Positions 1 through 11,743 of a stretch of DNA of 64,000 bases are shown here, piece by piece. The DNA comes from Ashinkailepas kermadecensis (taxonomy: Eukaryota; Arthropoda; Thecostraca; Neolepadidae): contig JAOTOM010004278.1 of NCBI GenBank assembly GCA_034440615.1, forward strand, positions 82,501-146,500, in the 5' to 3' direction. The notes beneath the pieces were generated by a model. It was not told the DNA's origin. It did no database searches and saw nothing but the letters and a program-made list of their open reading frames with translations. Position 1 is the first letter of the stretch, and each line of letters opens with the position of its first letter. Both the position numbers and the translations under genes were made by a program.

Positions 1-150
1 CCGAGGGGTCCACGGGTCCGCCACTGAGACACAGAGGGAGCGGGACGTCACAGGACGGGCCGAGGGCTCCACGGGTCCGCCACTGAGACATAGACGGAAT
101 GAGGCGTCGCAGGACGGGCCGAGGGCTCCACAGGTCAGCCAATGAATCAC
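1..150. repeat. 59-bp tandem repeat (window edge)
   Basis: CCGAGGG(C/G)TCCAC recurs at 1, 60 and 119, a 59-bp period, with the second copy close to the first and the third decaying. The array may extend left of the window. Confidence 0.8.
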
Positions 151-718
151 AGCACTGGTCCGCTTTGGGTCATTCACTCAAAGCGACATTCATTGGCATG
201 TTACATTTAACAAACCACCCCGAGGAATGTCCCTCGAGTCACCGTTCGGGTCGCACGTGGGTACCCACACGAAGCCAATCATTGTCATAGCAACATGGAG
301 CATCGGAATTAGACACAAACTATGCACCAGAAGCGATGTGCATGCGACATTTAACGGGCAGACACAGTAATGATGTGGGGTGCGGAGTTAACACTACGGA
401 ATTTTTATATTTCTACATGTATGTATTAGCTATACTGGGTATCGTAAGTGGCCCTTCTGGGCAACGTCACGGCAGAGTACAGCTGTCATCTGTCAAGGCC
501 TGGCAAAGCATGCTACCAGCTGATCTAACGTCATGGCTCTGCTGGCTGAATGATTGGTTAGTTTAGGCTTTGAGCACGCTGACCAGACGTGGCCATTAAC
601 CGCCCAGTCGTTGTCACTGGACTGATCACTGGCCAACCGTAGCACGTCACTCACCAGCCCAGCGACTGCATCACCTGTCGTGCCGCCCTGACCCTCCCGA
701 CCAGTGCCCAGTGCTCAC
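151..718. other. Intron, nothing recognised
   Basis: Follows the donor at 719/718 on the minus strand. No further exon, RNA or mobile element seen. Confidence 0.4.
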
Positions 719-1010
719 CTGGTGTCCCGGGTACGGGTAGTGCTGTCCGGCGGTTGGCGGCGGCGGCGGAGGCGGCGGTGGCTGTGGCGGAGCCGGAGCC
801 GGAGCCGGAGGAGGCGCTGTCCGGCCGTAGCTGTACATGGCGTGGCCGGCGTAGGGCAGCGGCGCGCCGGCCGGCGCCCCGGGCTCGGTACGGTAGCCCG
901 GGTGCGCCAAGTAGCCGGGCTTGTGTGCCATGACGGCTCCCGGCGGCGGGTAGGGCAGCGGCGGCGCCAGCCGCTGGCCGGCCACCTCATGCGCCGGCGT
1001 CGGGCGCGCT
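719..1010 (-). CDS. Exon of a proline-rich low-complexity protein (minus-strand gene, last exon seen)
   Basis: Read on the minus strand, this open segment encodes a P/A/Y/G-rich peptide including MAHKPGYLAHPGY, then alternating Pro-Ala, a run of about nine prolines, and HYPYPGHQ at its end. It ends at a consensus 5' splice site, CAG|GTGAGC, with the intron GT at 718-717, after a complete codon (phase 0). The upstream acceptor is not resolved: several AGs lie between about 994 and 1030 without a good pyrimidine tract, so the right edge is approximate. Amino-acid style and phase match the exons at 45783-45890, 47904-48101 and 54336-54500, which suggests one gene running leftward out of the window. 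I do not recognise the family; large P/Q-rich transcriptional or RNA-binding regulators look like this, but that is inference. The plus-strand Arg-rich frame here is a shadow. Confidence 0.55.
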
Positions 1011-1493
1011 GACGCCCCAGCCGGCTGACCTGGTGACGACGACTCTAGGTCACCACCGGACACCGGCAACCCAACACCAGCCGACGTACACCCACATGGC
1101 AACACACGACGCACCGCTCCACCCTTCGGTGGCGACAGCACCAGACGCACGCCGTCACCCACGTGGACCTTCACGAGTCTGCGTGCGCCCCGGCCGACCC
1201 GTGCCAGACGCCCATGTTATGTAGCTGCCACCAGAACTTGACGGCCGGCCGCTGACGCAGCGGCTGGTCGCCGGGTCATCGTCGGCCGTCGGCCGCCGGC
1301 CTGCCTCTGTGGATCAAATCATGACGCCTGCCCGACTTCGTCACAAACAGGGGCTGCCGGCCCAGGTCCAGTCACACGGACAGCACTCTCGGAACAAGCT
1401 TCACATAGAGCTAGCGAGCCATGGTGCACAGGAATCACAATTATTCGCATCCAATCTGCTTGGCTCTCACCCTGGTTGTCCATTGGGCTACGT

Positions 1494-1550
1494 TAGTTAG
1501 TTATTTGGGCTTTAGGGCGCGTCGACAACTATGGTCATATTGCGCCCATC
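1494..1550 (-). mobile_element. T element (SINE-tail-only retroposon), full length
   Basis: A 57-bp insertion flanked by a perfect 14-bp duplication CCATTGGGCTACGT (1480-1493 and 1551-1564). In the RNA sense (minus strand) it starts (G)ATGGGCGC, has TATGACC in the loop region, and ends in AACTAACTA, a short tandem-repeat tail. There is no tRNA head. Confidence 0.85.
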
Positions 1551-1564
1551 CCATTGGGCTACGT

Positions 1565-3044
1565 AAAATGGAAATTTCATCAGTTGTGTCCGATACATTT
1601 CAGACGTTTGACAGCGAGAGGCCCAAGTGTACAGCTTTATGACGTCACATAACAAAGATGCCAATTTCACGACTTCATTTTCTGTATTTCGGTGCACTGC
1701 TCACTCGTTCTGTACACCAGTATCGATGCCGATTAATTTCGTCGGCTTGTGATCCAACGGCTAGTACGTTTTCCGGGACAATTACGAGCCGGCCACGTGA
1801 CATTGTTTTCTGTGAGCTTCTTTGAGCACGTGACCGGACGACGTCGGCTGACACCAATATCAATCGAGCCGCAACAATCGCCAGTTACGCTTCAATGCGC
1901 CGAGGCGCCCCCTCCCCGTCCCCGCCAACAGCCTGGCACGCGCCCAGCCACCGCCGTCGTCACCGCGGCCCGGCCACGGTCAGGGCTACGATCACACGAA
2001 ACCGCCGTCTCCCCTCCCCACCGAGACAGCTGCGGGGGGATGGGCCGTCGTGCAGTCAGAGGCGGATCGGTGACACTGGTCCGGGTGGCGCACCCACCCA
2101 TCCATCAAGGGCTTTGTTAGCGATGTTATCAGACCGCCGCACGGTCGTTAGCGGAGCGGGAAGGATCCAGTGGTGACCCACGGCACCCCACTAATGTGCC
2201 CCAGAAGTGAGGAACACCGGATGCTGTCCAGGGGAGGCTACTACAATCAGCCGTTGACCGGCTAACGGGTGTAACTGTAATGTCCCCCTTCCCTCACTCA
2301 CCAACGTATCACAACAGTCGGCAATGAAAGCGTCGGCCAGGGCCAGTTACGGCCCTTCCTATTTTTACCTCGCTCAAATGGGAAGAATTTGACCGGGAAG
2401 TCTAAGCAGAGATCGAGCGGTGGCCTAAAAAACAACATGCGTGGCGGCATCTCGACTTGTTTACGTCTACATAAAATGACAAGGTCACTCAGCGCTACCA
2501 ATATTTTGGGATAGCCGGTCAAAGGATGTGAAGGTAGCAGAGACACGAACAAGTATCGAACCCATGACGAAGGATTCTCGGGAGAATGATGTCATGGGAA
2601 TACAATAAACTCTAGTTAGACGCCGCAAAACATAACACGAGAAGGAACATTGGACAAAGGAAGACTTGAACAATAACAAACCAAAATTACGGGAGGACGT
2701 GTCGGCACCGTTTCGGCACCCTGGCGTACGAACCGAAGTGTCATGGGTTCCAGCCTCGGCTTCCTCAGAAGTAGCTTCCCCCCCCCCGAAGACCAGCAGA
2801 TCGATCGAACGACGACCTGGGCAGACGATCAATGGATCGACAGATCCATTGGCGCAGCTATTGCCTATGATATTTGACAGCATCACATCACATGCTTGTA
2901 CGCCACGACGATTCCATAGCGGACCAGACAAAGTTCTATTGTTTATACACAACATCTCTTAAATTAAATATCAAACAATTTCGATACGTGCTAGGCCACT
3001 GGAAATTGTAATGCACTTTGTATATGAACAATTCAGCTCATATG
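1565..3044. other. Unassigned, with a GC-rich patch at about 1895-2100
   Basis: Open frames on both strands in the GC-rich patch are Pro/Arg/Ala-rich and look compositional. No splice-bounded exon was found, although a promoter or unrecognised exon is possible. Confidence 0.3.
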
Positions 3045-3056
3045 GCTTTAAACGCT

Positions 3057-3111
3057 GGTTGGTTATTTGGGCTTAGGGGCGCATAGACTGCTTCGGTCAT
3101 ACAGCGCCCAT
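3057..3111 (-). mobile_element. T element, full length
   Basis: Flanked by GCTTTAAACGCT (3045-3056) and GCTTTAGACGCT (3112-3123), one mismatch. It carries GGGGCGC and GCGCCC arms and a (GGTT)n run on the plus strand, which is the (AACC)n tail in the RNA sense. Confidence 0.85.
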
Positions 3112-3225
3112 GCTTTAGACGCTGCATACGTCAAGCTAGGCTCTGCTTGAACTGCCTTATTTGAGTTGGTTCCATCGCAATTGGAGGTACAAGTGAAACA
3201 GGTCAACTATAGTCCGTGAAGTAGG

Positions 3226-3402
3226 TTCGTTATTGGTTTTTTTACGACAAGTCGACCGTTGAGTCATGTAGCGTCATGTAGTCATGTAGCGCCAATCTCT
3301 CACGACGATTGGTCGCGGGCGAAGAGTAGCGACAGGTGAGACTCGAACCCACAACCTTTCGATTGTGAGACGAGCAACTTACCCCTAGATTACTCGTCCC
3401 CT
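3226..3402 (-). mobile_element. Family A tRNA-headed SINE
   Basis: Flanked by CCGTGAAGTAGG (3214-3225) and the same at 3404-3415. In the RNA sense there is a tRNA-like head with box B GGTTCGAGTCTCACC, then a middle block, then the shared tail near TCGACTTGTCGTAAAA. This copy has indels in the tail (extra T run) and lacks part of the ATATAGCGTCGCC block. Confidence 0.9.
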
Positions 3403-3686
3403 CCCGTGAAGTAGGACTACGTACGGGAAATCGATGATTGGTGAAGCAGCCGGCGGTCATGAAGTATAATCATGCCAAGTGAAGATTGAAGCAACGTGCT
3501 ATCATGGAAGGAATATAAGTAACTACCCACACCACGAGCCTCGATTATGGGGTGGGGGTGGAATCAGTCTATGAATATCATTGGGAAGGTGGGCAAACAT
3601 TGGATCCATGCTCTGCAACTCATCAGGCATGAGTGTTCATCACTCTCTTCCTAGGAGGAGGACGAGCCCCCAATGTTAGCTTCCCA

Positions 3687-3860
3687 GGTCAGGTTGGGTT
3701 CTTTTACGACGCATTCAACCGCTAGGTTATATAGCGTCGCCAACCGCTCACGCAGATTGATCGCGAGTGGACTCGGTAAATTCCGTCGGCTGTGAGATTC
3801 GAACCCACAATCTTACGATCAAGAGTCTGACGCTCTACTAACTGAGCTACCGCGGCCCCC
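3687..3860 (-). mobile_element. Family B SINE (Lys-tRNA-like head)
   Basis: Flanked by AATGTTAGCTTCCCA (ending 3686 and at 3861-3875). In the RNA sense the head reads GCGGTAGCTCAGTTAGTAGA, with a CTCTTGA anticodon loop (CTT, Lys-like) and box B GGTTCGAATCTCACA. The tail carries GCGTCG paired with CGACGC and ends in AAAAGAACCCAACC. Confidence 0.9.
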
Positions 3861-3875
3861 AATGTTAGCTTCCCA

Positions 3876-4830
3876 ACGTTTCCTATTTAACATGGGGCCC
3901 AATGGGTGGCTCCTCAGTTTTCGTCCTGACCCGATTCAATGCCTGCCCCCACCCCAATTATTTTCATAACTTGACATTCTGACGTCAAGACTGCTGATGT
4001 AGATACCTATATGCTATCTGTGATCACATGTCAACCACACCCCTCATTTTTGATGACTTATCGTCGACTGTTATTGCTAAGCCTAAGTTCCGCAATGAGC
4101 TTAATACCTGCTCTCTGAATTGTGATTTTCTACCAGCATGAACACAAGATTTTTCCCCCAAAAAACTTTTTTTTTGCTTGAAGAAAGGGTTTTATTGCGG
4201 CACTTGACCGGTAATAAGGCCAGTCATATAGCGACAACGATAGGAAAACAAGAAGTTACGTGATTACCGTCATGCCACGAAACCAGCGACCCTGGGGTCG
4301 GGGGGTCGGGGAGGTCGGGGGCTCAACAACAATGGCACACAAGATGTCGAGCTACACGGCTGTGTGTAGTATAAACTGAGCGGGAAATTGATACAGCATG
4401 GACTGCGATACACCGGTCACTCGAACCATTTTCCAGAATTGGCCACAGCGCATACGAGTGTGTGGTACATCTGAAAAATGCGCCCAGTGTCGACAGGAGT
4501 GCATTCCATTTTAGCTGAGGCCGATTGAGTGTCCAATGCGCACATGCCAAACTAAAAAAGAAACTTCCCAATCGGGTTAATCTGTCGAATGCGCTTCCCG
4601 TATCTTAAATGTCAATGCACTGTGCCTAATTACAGCAGTCACGTACAGCACGTAGAACCGACGAAATTGAACGTAGTGAAGCTATGTCACGACCGGGTTG
4701 CCAGGGTAGCACAATTGCGGCTGGCCAGCCAGATTTCTTCGGCAACGCCATGGCCCTTGATCCTGATCCTGCAGCCGGGGATCTATAACACACTGCTTGC
4801 TCTCACTCGTCCAGCGCCCTTAATGGTGCC
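3876..4830. other. Unassigned
   Basis: No exon or element recognised. A G-rich run at about 4293-4322 (GGGGTCGG repeats) could form a G-quadruplex on the plus strand. Confidence 0.3.
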
Positions 4831-4843
4831 TTATACTGGCCAG

Positions 4844-4900
4844 TTAGTTAGTTATTGGGGTTTAGGGGCGCATCGACTGCACAGGTCATATAGCGCCCAT
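4844..4900 (-). mobile_element. T element, full length
   Basis: Flanked by a perfect TTATACTGGCCAG (4831-4843 and 4901-4913). 57 bp with GGGGCGC and GCGCCC arms; the plus strand begins TTAGTTAGTTATT. Confidence 0.9.
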
Positions 4901-4966
4901 TTATACTGGCCAGAGCTTGTGTTCCAGAGGTAGTGCATATTAACAGGCTGCGGGGATTGCTAATGA

Positions 4967-5170
4967 AAAGTGGTGCGCACTGTCCATGAGATGTAGCGGA
5001 AGCGCATACTCTCCATAAGGGGTCGAACACACTTTATTAGAGGTAGTGCGCAGCGTTCACCAAAGTTGGTCTACGAGATGCAGCGGTAGCGCGTACTCCC
5101 TATAAGGGATCAAGCACACTATGAAAGGTAGTGCGCACCGTTCACCAGAGTTGATGCGTACTGACCGGTT
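4967..5170. repeat. Diverged tandem repeat, about 73-85 bp, roughly 2.5 copies
   Basis: Blocks starting AAGTGGTGCGC (about 4968), AGGTAGTGCGC (5041) and AGGTAGTGCGC (5126) each lead to GTTCACC or GTCCATG. The first two also share ...GCGGTAGCGCGTACTC and TATAAGGG motifs. Confidence 0.7.
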
Positions 5171-6335
5171 GAGGATTGTAGCGGTCGTGCTGAGGTGGCA
5201 GTAAGTGGTGGCCGGCCCAGCAGCGGGTCCGGCGGCGTCTCCCTGCCCGCTACGGTCGCCGTCTCACTGGCGCCCACCTCCTACCGAAGTCAGGTCACGT
5301 CACTTCACAGCACATCACCACAAGACGTCACACATGGTCGTTCGCACACTGGCAACTCAAGCACTTACGCACCGGCAACTTGAGAACAGCGAGAGACAAT
5401 TTGAAGACACTTTAAAGATACGCGACGGAATAGCATAACCTAACGTGTCCGCAGGTAGAAACCACTTCACAGTCACCGAAGTGAGATCAATGCATCCAAG
5501 AGGATATAATTGGCACCACCAGCCCATTAGGACTCTATAAAATTGTTTTGGTAGTGACATGTGGAAGAAGAAAGATCAATTTACGAATTTTCTATCAGCC
5601 TGTTTTATTTTTAACTATATCGGAACCTTGGAACATTGAAATCATGCCAGCTTCTTTTGAGGGGATGGAGGTGAGGTGGCTCCTAGGAAAATACAAACCA
5701 ACCCAAGCTGATAATAAATAGCCGTTCGACTTTCGACATGACGACGTGGTATATTAATACATGGACTAAGTGAAACAAAACTTTTGTGCGCGTATGTACG
5801 TGAGTGTGTGTGGGGGGAGGCGGAGGTGGGTGAGGAAAATGAAAGCTCGGGTATACCTATATCGCATTGCCTATGACATCCGGCTTGACGAAGTGCAACA
5901 ATTGTACACAGAATAAACGAAAATCTGTATTGTGTGGGGTTGGGATGGGGCTGGTGGAGAGGGAGGGCATGTCGAACCAAAGGTAGCACACAGCGGTACC
6001 CACGATTCCATCTCTTTGTGAGGCAGGTCTAGTGAACAGAAATATCCGACGGCACACTCCTCTATTAATCTTTGATTATGCATTGGATGCATTGCAGGCG
6101 ATATTTACATCAAAACGGGCTAAGCTTTAGAGGCATGCATAGACTCGGTATATCACGTCCTGGACTGCTCCGGAGTAATCCTACCAAGCTAATAGAAAAC
6201 ATCATGGACTCCGCGGATAATTTTATACAGTTACTAACAGCACAGTTGGGTAGTACATTTGCCGGATTACAGAACCTACACTACGCATGAAGATCACTAT
6301 AGAATCAGTGACGTTGCTTTGCTACACCGAAAATG
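5171..6335. other. Unassigned
   Basis: No exon, RNA or element recognised on either strand. Confidence 0.3.
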
Positions 6336-7060
6336 TGTTTTGGAGACGGTACTCTGGCACTTCGGCAGTTCAATGAAGCTTGTTCAGGACACGCTAGCAG
6401 TTTGTGGAATCCTAGTCACGGTACTCTGGCAGTTTGGGGAAGCTTCGCCACGGTACTCTGGCAGTTTGGGGAAGTCTAGCCACGGTACTCTGGCAGTTTA
6501 GGGAAGCTTGGCCAGAGCATTCCGGCAAATCTCATGGCAGTTTGGCCAGGGTTCTCTAGCAGTTCAGAGTAGTTTAGTCAGAATACTGTGGCAACTTGAG
6601 GAGGTTTGGCAAGGGCACTCTGGCAGCTTGGAGAAATTTGGCCAGGATGCTCCGTCAATTTTGGAGAAATTCGACCATGGCAGCTTAAGGAAGTTCGGTC
6701 AGGACACTCTGACAGTCAGAAGCAGTTTGGCTATGGTGTTCTGGCAGTTTGGGGAAACTTTGCCGGGTTGGTTGGTTATTGGTTTTACGACACGTCGACC
6801 GTTGAGTCATATAGCGTCGCCAATTTCTCACGCCGATTGGTCGTGGGCGAAGAGTAGCGACAGGTGAGATTCGAACCCACAATCTTTCGATTGCGAGACG
6901 AGCATCTTACCCCTAGACCACTCGTCCCCAAAAACTTTGCCGGAGATTCTGGCAGACTGGGGCAGTTTGACCGGGGTACTCCGGAAGTTCAGGACAGTTT
7001 CACCAGGACACTGGCAGCTTGGTGAGATCAGAACATTCCGGGAGACTGGTAGTTGGGATC
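6336..7060. repeat. Diverged 32-bp minisatellite, interrupted by a SINE
   Basis: Units such as GGTACTCTGGCAGTTTGGGG repeat every 32 bp (clearest near 6420-6510), with later units progressively diverged. The array resumes after the SINE at 6767-6931. Open frames here come from the periodicity. Confidence 0.85.
6767..6931 (-). mobile_element. Family A SINE inside the 32-bp array
   Basis: Flanked by AAACTTTGCCGG (6755-6766 and 6932-6943). The head is complete with box B, and the tail ends in a (AACC)n run in the RNA sense. The duplicated flank is array sequence, so the SINE inserted after the array formed. Confidence 0.95.
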
Positions 7061-7570
7061 TTTCTTCCGTTTTCTCTACTTTCGGGAAAGGCTCAGTGTA
7101 CTCAAGAGATGTTTCGGAGGCCTCCAAGCATAACTGGGACTAAGGCCCATCAGGGCCAGCGACTGGATTCGAGGATCCATGCACCGTGCCTGGCAGTCAT
7201 GTGCACAATCGCACGCCTACGAAGCCGTTAGGCTATTGAAGACCCAAAGCAATCCTATGTCTTCAGAGACTTAGGCGAGAAAAAGATTGTATATTACTTT
7301 GTAATTTTGGATGTGGAGGAAAATTATTGGGCAATCGTGTATGGAGAGGACATTTTGCTTCCATCCTGAGACATCAGAAGCTCCAGTTTGCACCTTCCAA
7401 ATAATATTTAGCATTTTTCACAAAACACACCATTGTCAAACATCATCATTCAACGAAAAAAAAATGAGAACATAATTTTCTGGAGATGATAATGCTCTGG
7501 ATGCCAAACGTCCAGAAACAGGCCGTTTTTACAACCCTGGGCGAAGAAGCTCCGATTTTCATTGCAACAG
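7061..7570. other. Unassigned
   Basis: No coding or structural signal recognised. Confidence 0.3.
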
Positions 7571-7582
7571 ACCCAACATTCT

Positions 7583-7639
7583 TTGGGCGCTACATAACCA
7601 GTAGCAGTTGATGCGCCCCTAAACCCAAATAATCAATCA
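7583..7639 (+). mobile_element. T element, full length, plus orientation
   Basis: Flanked by ACCCAACATTCT (7571-7582) and ACCCAGCATTCT (7640-7651). It reads GGGCGCTACATAACCAG, then TGCGCCCCTAAACCC, then a decayed AATCAATCA tail. Confidence 0.85.
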
Positions 7640-7651
7640 ACCCAGCATTCT

Positions 7652-8540
7652 CGGCAGGTTTGATACTACTGGGCTGCTGCTGCCAGCTGCAATAAGAGCT
7701 CATGGATTACTATAGCTTCTGGGTGCAACGACTACAAATCGCTCAGCTGCAACGATATGAGAGGTATTTCGCATCTGGGATCTCGACTCTCAACTTCGGG
7801 GAGCCAGGGGAAGAAACACAACGAAGCCGGACGGGGATGGGTTGTCATTAGAGGAAGTGCTGTACAGTGCTAAGGCCATGATTTCGTTTGCTTCGACTTA
7901 AAGTTCGATCGGAGAGGCAATTGAGGCTATCGCCAAAATGCCATCCTGCAAATACTAATGGAACAATTACGGCGTAATACGCATTGGCCGACCGTGAAAG
8001 AAATACTGAACGGAAACTCAAACAAGCAGATGAAACGAAATGTGTACAAAAGCGATGATAGCGAATGCGAGTAGAATACAGAACTAATCAGAACAACCGA
8101 AAGCAATGGACATGGTGCGTGGAAGACTCGTAACAAGTCAATCGATCTAAACCATATCAGTTGCACCATAAAAAAACATTAAAAGCACGATTCACATTGC
8201 TACACCTGCGGGAGGGGAGCTACCCTAACCTATGCCCACCGATAGCGCCGATAGCGCCGATAGCGCAGCCAGAATCTTCCTTTGGGGCGGACAAAAAAAG
8301 TGAAGAGAAAAAAGAGAAAGCTCCCAACGCGCGAAGCGCGCCGAAAATGTAACATTTTGTGATGTTCGTTTCATATGCCTAGGTGCTAAGGCCCAGACCA
8401 TCTGAAGAGCCCCCCCCTACCGAGGGCCCCACTTTTCAGAAACTCATCGGGTTATGGTCACTGTATTTTCGAAGGGTCCCTATATTTGTCAAACATATAC
8501 AAATGGTGGCGTATAAACGTATAATATATAAGCGGTGATG
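7652..8540. other. Unassigned
   Basis: Only a 9-bp triplet repeat (CCGATAGCG at about 8240-8265) stands out. No exon recognised. Confidence 0.3.
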
Positions 8541-8551
8541 ACCGCTTGGGA

Positions 8552-8714
8552 TGGGGGACGAGTGGTCTAGGGGTAAGATGCTCGTCTCACAATCGAAAGG
8601 TTGTGGGTTCGAGTCTCACCTGTCGCTACTCTTCGCCCGCGACCAATCGGCGTGAGAGATTGGTGACGCTACATGACTCAACGGTCGACGTGTCGTAAAA
8701 CCAATAACCAACCA
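8552..8714 (+). mobile_element. Family A SINE, plus orientation
   Basis: Flanked by ACCGCTTGGGA (8541-8551 and 8715-8725). Head GGGGACGAGTGGTCTAGGGG, box B GGTTCGAGTCTCACC, middle CGCGACCAATCGGCGTGAGA, tail GACGCTACATGACTCAACGG, then TGTCGTAAAACCAATAACC. It gives the family's sense orientation most directly. Confidence 0.95.
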
Positions 8715-9645
8715 ACCGCTTGGGAGGCCTGTCCTTTATGACTCTCATGAGATCCTCCTCATCTCTCAGGGCCCTCTCCTGCTTTTAGGGGCCCACCACA
8801 GTCCTGAATAGTCCTGTCTAGCTCTCATCTCGGGACATTTTATATCTGAGATTGGCCTTCAAAGAGCATTCTAGTCCTCTGTGACCCTCAGGCACCCTAT
8901 TTATTCCACAGCTCTTAGGGGGCTATTCCAGCCGAGACTGCTCTTTCCAGCTGTTATGGGCATTCCAGCTCTCGGGCAGGTGCTCTCTTGTCTTCACAGC
9001 CCTTAGGGTGGACGTCTTCAGGTCTCAAGGCCACTTTCAACACAAGCTGTTAGATGCGCTTAAACTTTTCCTCTGTTATATCTCTACCCTCAGGGCGGTC
9101 GCCTGGAGAGCCCAACGGACTCGCCAGGAGGGCGAGTGCCCATTCATCCCCTGGAAATGCCACCGTTTTTAACAGCTCGGGCCTCTCCATGAGTTTAGAG
9201 GCCCTATACGTAACACCGGGAACCCTTCGCTTCGGCTTGGATCGTCTCCGTAGCTTTGTCGGTCTAAGGCCAGCTGTCAGCTCTGAGCCCCTCGCCATCA
9301 GAGTGAGCCAAAGCCGACCCAGTGGCTGTGCACGTCTGGCAATCTCACTCTCTGTCCGGCCGGAGTCCCCTCTTCAAAAGCTTGGGCCTCTTCTATCACG
9401 CAAATGGCCTGCCTTGCGGTTTCTGCCCCTATCGGCCCTTCATATCGGTTCCGAGCCATCTCCGAAGGTCTGGGTCCTCCCGCGGCTAAGGTCCCTCTCC
9501 GTCGGCGCAGGTACCTTCCTTAGCGATCCAGGACCTCCTCTGCCAGGCCGGAGGATCTCTTTCAACAGCTTGAGCCCCCTCCATCAGGCCGGGAGCCTTG
9601 TACGGCTTGGGCCACATCCGTCTACCGAATGACCCTTTCTGACGG

Positions 9646-9841
9646 TTGGTTGGTTATTGTTCTTCCGACACGTCGACCGTTGAGTCATATAGCGTCGCCA
9701 ATCTCTCACGCCGATTGGTCGCGGGCGAAGAGTAGCGACAGGTGAGATTCGAACCCACAATCTTTCGATTGCGAGACGAGCATCTTACCCCTAGACCACT
9801 CGTCCCCTCTTTCTGGGTTCCCCTCTTAAACCACTCGTCCC
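9646..9841 (-). mobile_element. Family A SINE with a duplicated head end
   Basis: Flanked by CCCTTTCTGACGG (9633-9645 and 9842-9854). After the complete head (to about 9808) comes a stretch containing a second CCACTCGTCCCC, so in the RNA sense the 5' end carries an extra head fragment. Inserted in the GC-rich array. Confidence 0.85.
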
Positions 9842-10034
9842 CCCTTTCTGACGGCCCGAGGTCTTCTCCAGCAACTAGGATCTCCTCCGTCGTCTCAGGG
9901 GCCCTCTAAGACGACCAAAAGCCTTTCCCGGCAAGCCGGAGGACCCTTTTTATAGGCTTGGGTCATGTCCATCAGGTCAGGGGCCCTTTATCCCGCTTGG
10001 ACTCCGCAGACAGGCCACGGGCCCTTCAGATTGG

Positions 10035-10087
10035 TGGTGGATTTGTGCTTTAGGGCGCGTCGACTGCATTGGTCATTTTGCGCCCAT
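10035..10087 (-). mobile_element. T element, full length
   Basis: Flanked by a perfect 15-bp GGCCCTTCAGATTGG (10020-10034 and 10088-10102). Arms GGGCGC and GCGCCC; the tail is decayed to TGGTGGA on the plus strand. Confidence 0.9.
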
Positions 10088-10400
10088 GGCCCTTCAGATT
10101 GGCTCAGGGCCCTCTCCGTCAGCCCGGGGGCCCTTCCAACAATCCGGAACGCCCTCCGTCGATCTAGAAGCCCTTCACGCTGGCCCAGCCAAGGGGGCCG
10201 CGAACATCTTCCTGAGGGCACTATCCGTTGACTCGGGTCGGAGTCCTCTTCATCGGCCCGGGACCCTTTCAGTCAGCCCGGACCACTTTCGTCGGTCCAG
10301 GGGACCTTACGGGCCCCTGCACCGATGCCTGGAGGGCCACCTCCGACCATCCAGTGGGGCGGCTACCCCCTTCGCTCCCCCTCGACATTGCGAGTAAAAG

Positions 10401-10924
10401 CGCACCCCCCATTTGAGGTAAAGCATACATCTTTTTTCTACTTCACTACCCACAAAAGCGCACCGCCCATCAGTCTGGGTCTTTGACCGGTCAGAATAGA
10501 AAACAGAATAGTCGAAGTATTTGGAAATATTACGCACAGCTAGACCACGACATTAAACAGGAGTGGTTTTGGATTTCCTACGTGTCATTAGTGCAAGGTC
10601 GATATCGACAGGCGGCACCCGCCAGGGCTCGACTGTGGCCACTTGATGTACTGGTAGCCGCATATTCTTCACCCACTGAAACACAGGCAGGATTAGTGCT
10701 GTGTCAATTGACCCATAAGTTCCGCCTCCCTCCGTGATATTCTACCGCATCATTACCGCCGCGTTCTTCAATTGTCGTTCGGGCGAGTGGGGTTATGAGT
10801 GGTTTCCATCGTTCTTTTCAGTTGTTTTTTTTGTCTGGTTCGAGTTGCGAGAAAAGCATGTGCTACTATTGTGACAGTGTTCCCATCCCTGTTAGCGTTG
10901 GAAATTTCGGCTATTCTCGTAAGC
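10401..10924. other. Unassigned
   Basis: No feature recognised. Confidence 0.3.
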
Positions 10925-11690
10925 CAAGTCGGAGTTACCTAGAGTCACTGCAATGGTTTCATGGTGGTTTGCCGCTGCCTTAACGTACACGTAATGTTGA
11001 ATAACTTTCTGTTTTACTTGCTGCCGTCATACACTTTTTGGTGTTCCCATGTGGAAATACCACCAGAATGTGATCGGATTGGAGTGTATTGTGGCTTTAC
11101 GACGCACACGGCAGCTGAGGCCATATGGCATCGCCTGCCTCTCACCCTGGCAGGAAGAGCGGGCATCGCGGGGAATCGAACCCCGTACCTCTGGCGTGCC
11201 AGACGCTCAGCTTAACCACTGAGCTACCGACGCCCCAGAATAAAGAATATGAGTATGAATCATATATGTATGAATCAATAAAGAATGAGTATGAATCATC
11301 ATATGCAAGAACATGATCATTGGATCTATTGGAAGAGGTGCTAATGACCTGAAATCACTGATGGTTTCGTGGTGGTTTGACACTGTCCTAACGTATCAGT
11401 ATACATAATAACGTTGCAAATCCTTCTCTTTTACTTGCTGCCATCATGCACTTTTTGGCACCCTCATGTAGAAATATCATCAGAATATGATCCCTGGATT
11501 TATTGGAAGACGTACTGATGACCTAGAGCTACTGTGATGGATTCATGGTGGTTTGACTTTGTCATAATGTATACATAACATTGTAAATCTTCTCATTTAC
11601 TTCCTGCTGTTATGCACTTTTTGGTATCCCCATCTGGAAATACCATCAGAATATGATACCTGGACCTATTGGAAAAGGTACTGATAACAT
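10925..11690. repeat. Three-copy tandem repeat, about 175 bp, split by a SINE
   Basis: Copies begin near 10935, 11344 and 11518, sharing TCATGGTGGTTTG, TTTACTTGCTGCC, GCACTTTTTGG and AATATGATC blocks. The second and third copies are about 174 bp apart. The first is separated by the tRNA-headed insertion at about 11090-11236. Confidence 0.8.
11090..11236 (-). mobile_element. Family C SINE (third tRNA head, shared tail)
   Basis: In the RNA sense the head is GGGCGTCGGTAGCTCAGTGG with box B GGTTCGATTCCCCGC. Its acceptor arms GGGCGTC and GATGCCC still pair, so the tRNA part is well preserved apart from a shortened anticodon loop. The tail, GGCGATGCCATATGGCC then GCGTCGTAAAGCC, is homologous to families A and B. 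Confidence 0.75.
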
Positions 11691-11743
11691 GCAACATATG
11701 GAAGAGTCATCATCGAATGCCGATGCCGGTGCACGACAGGTAC

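Larger units (their letters stand above)
8740..10400. repeat. Strongly diverged GC-rich array, about 30-bp period
   Basis: Short units of the form GGGCCCT-TCC-GTC-GCCCGG recur throughout, e.g. around 9060-9640 and 10080-10360, too diverged to count exactly. The 192-codon plus frame at 9054-9632 follows the repeat and has no recognisable domain. Confidence 0.65.

Noticed and set aside
2485..2955. 156-codon minus frame
   Set aside because: No recognisable domain and no supporting splice sites; length is compatible with chance in this GC-rich area.
8552..8620. tRNA gene in the head of the SINE
   Set aside because: Acceptor arms no longer pair well and the same head recurs in seven dispersed copies with target duplications, so it is SINE sequence.
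9054..9632. 192-codon open frame
   Set aside because: It follows a diverged GC-rich tandem array, is open on the other strand too, and shows no domain or splice logic.
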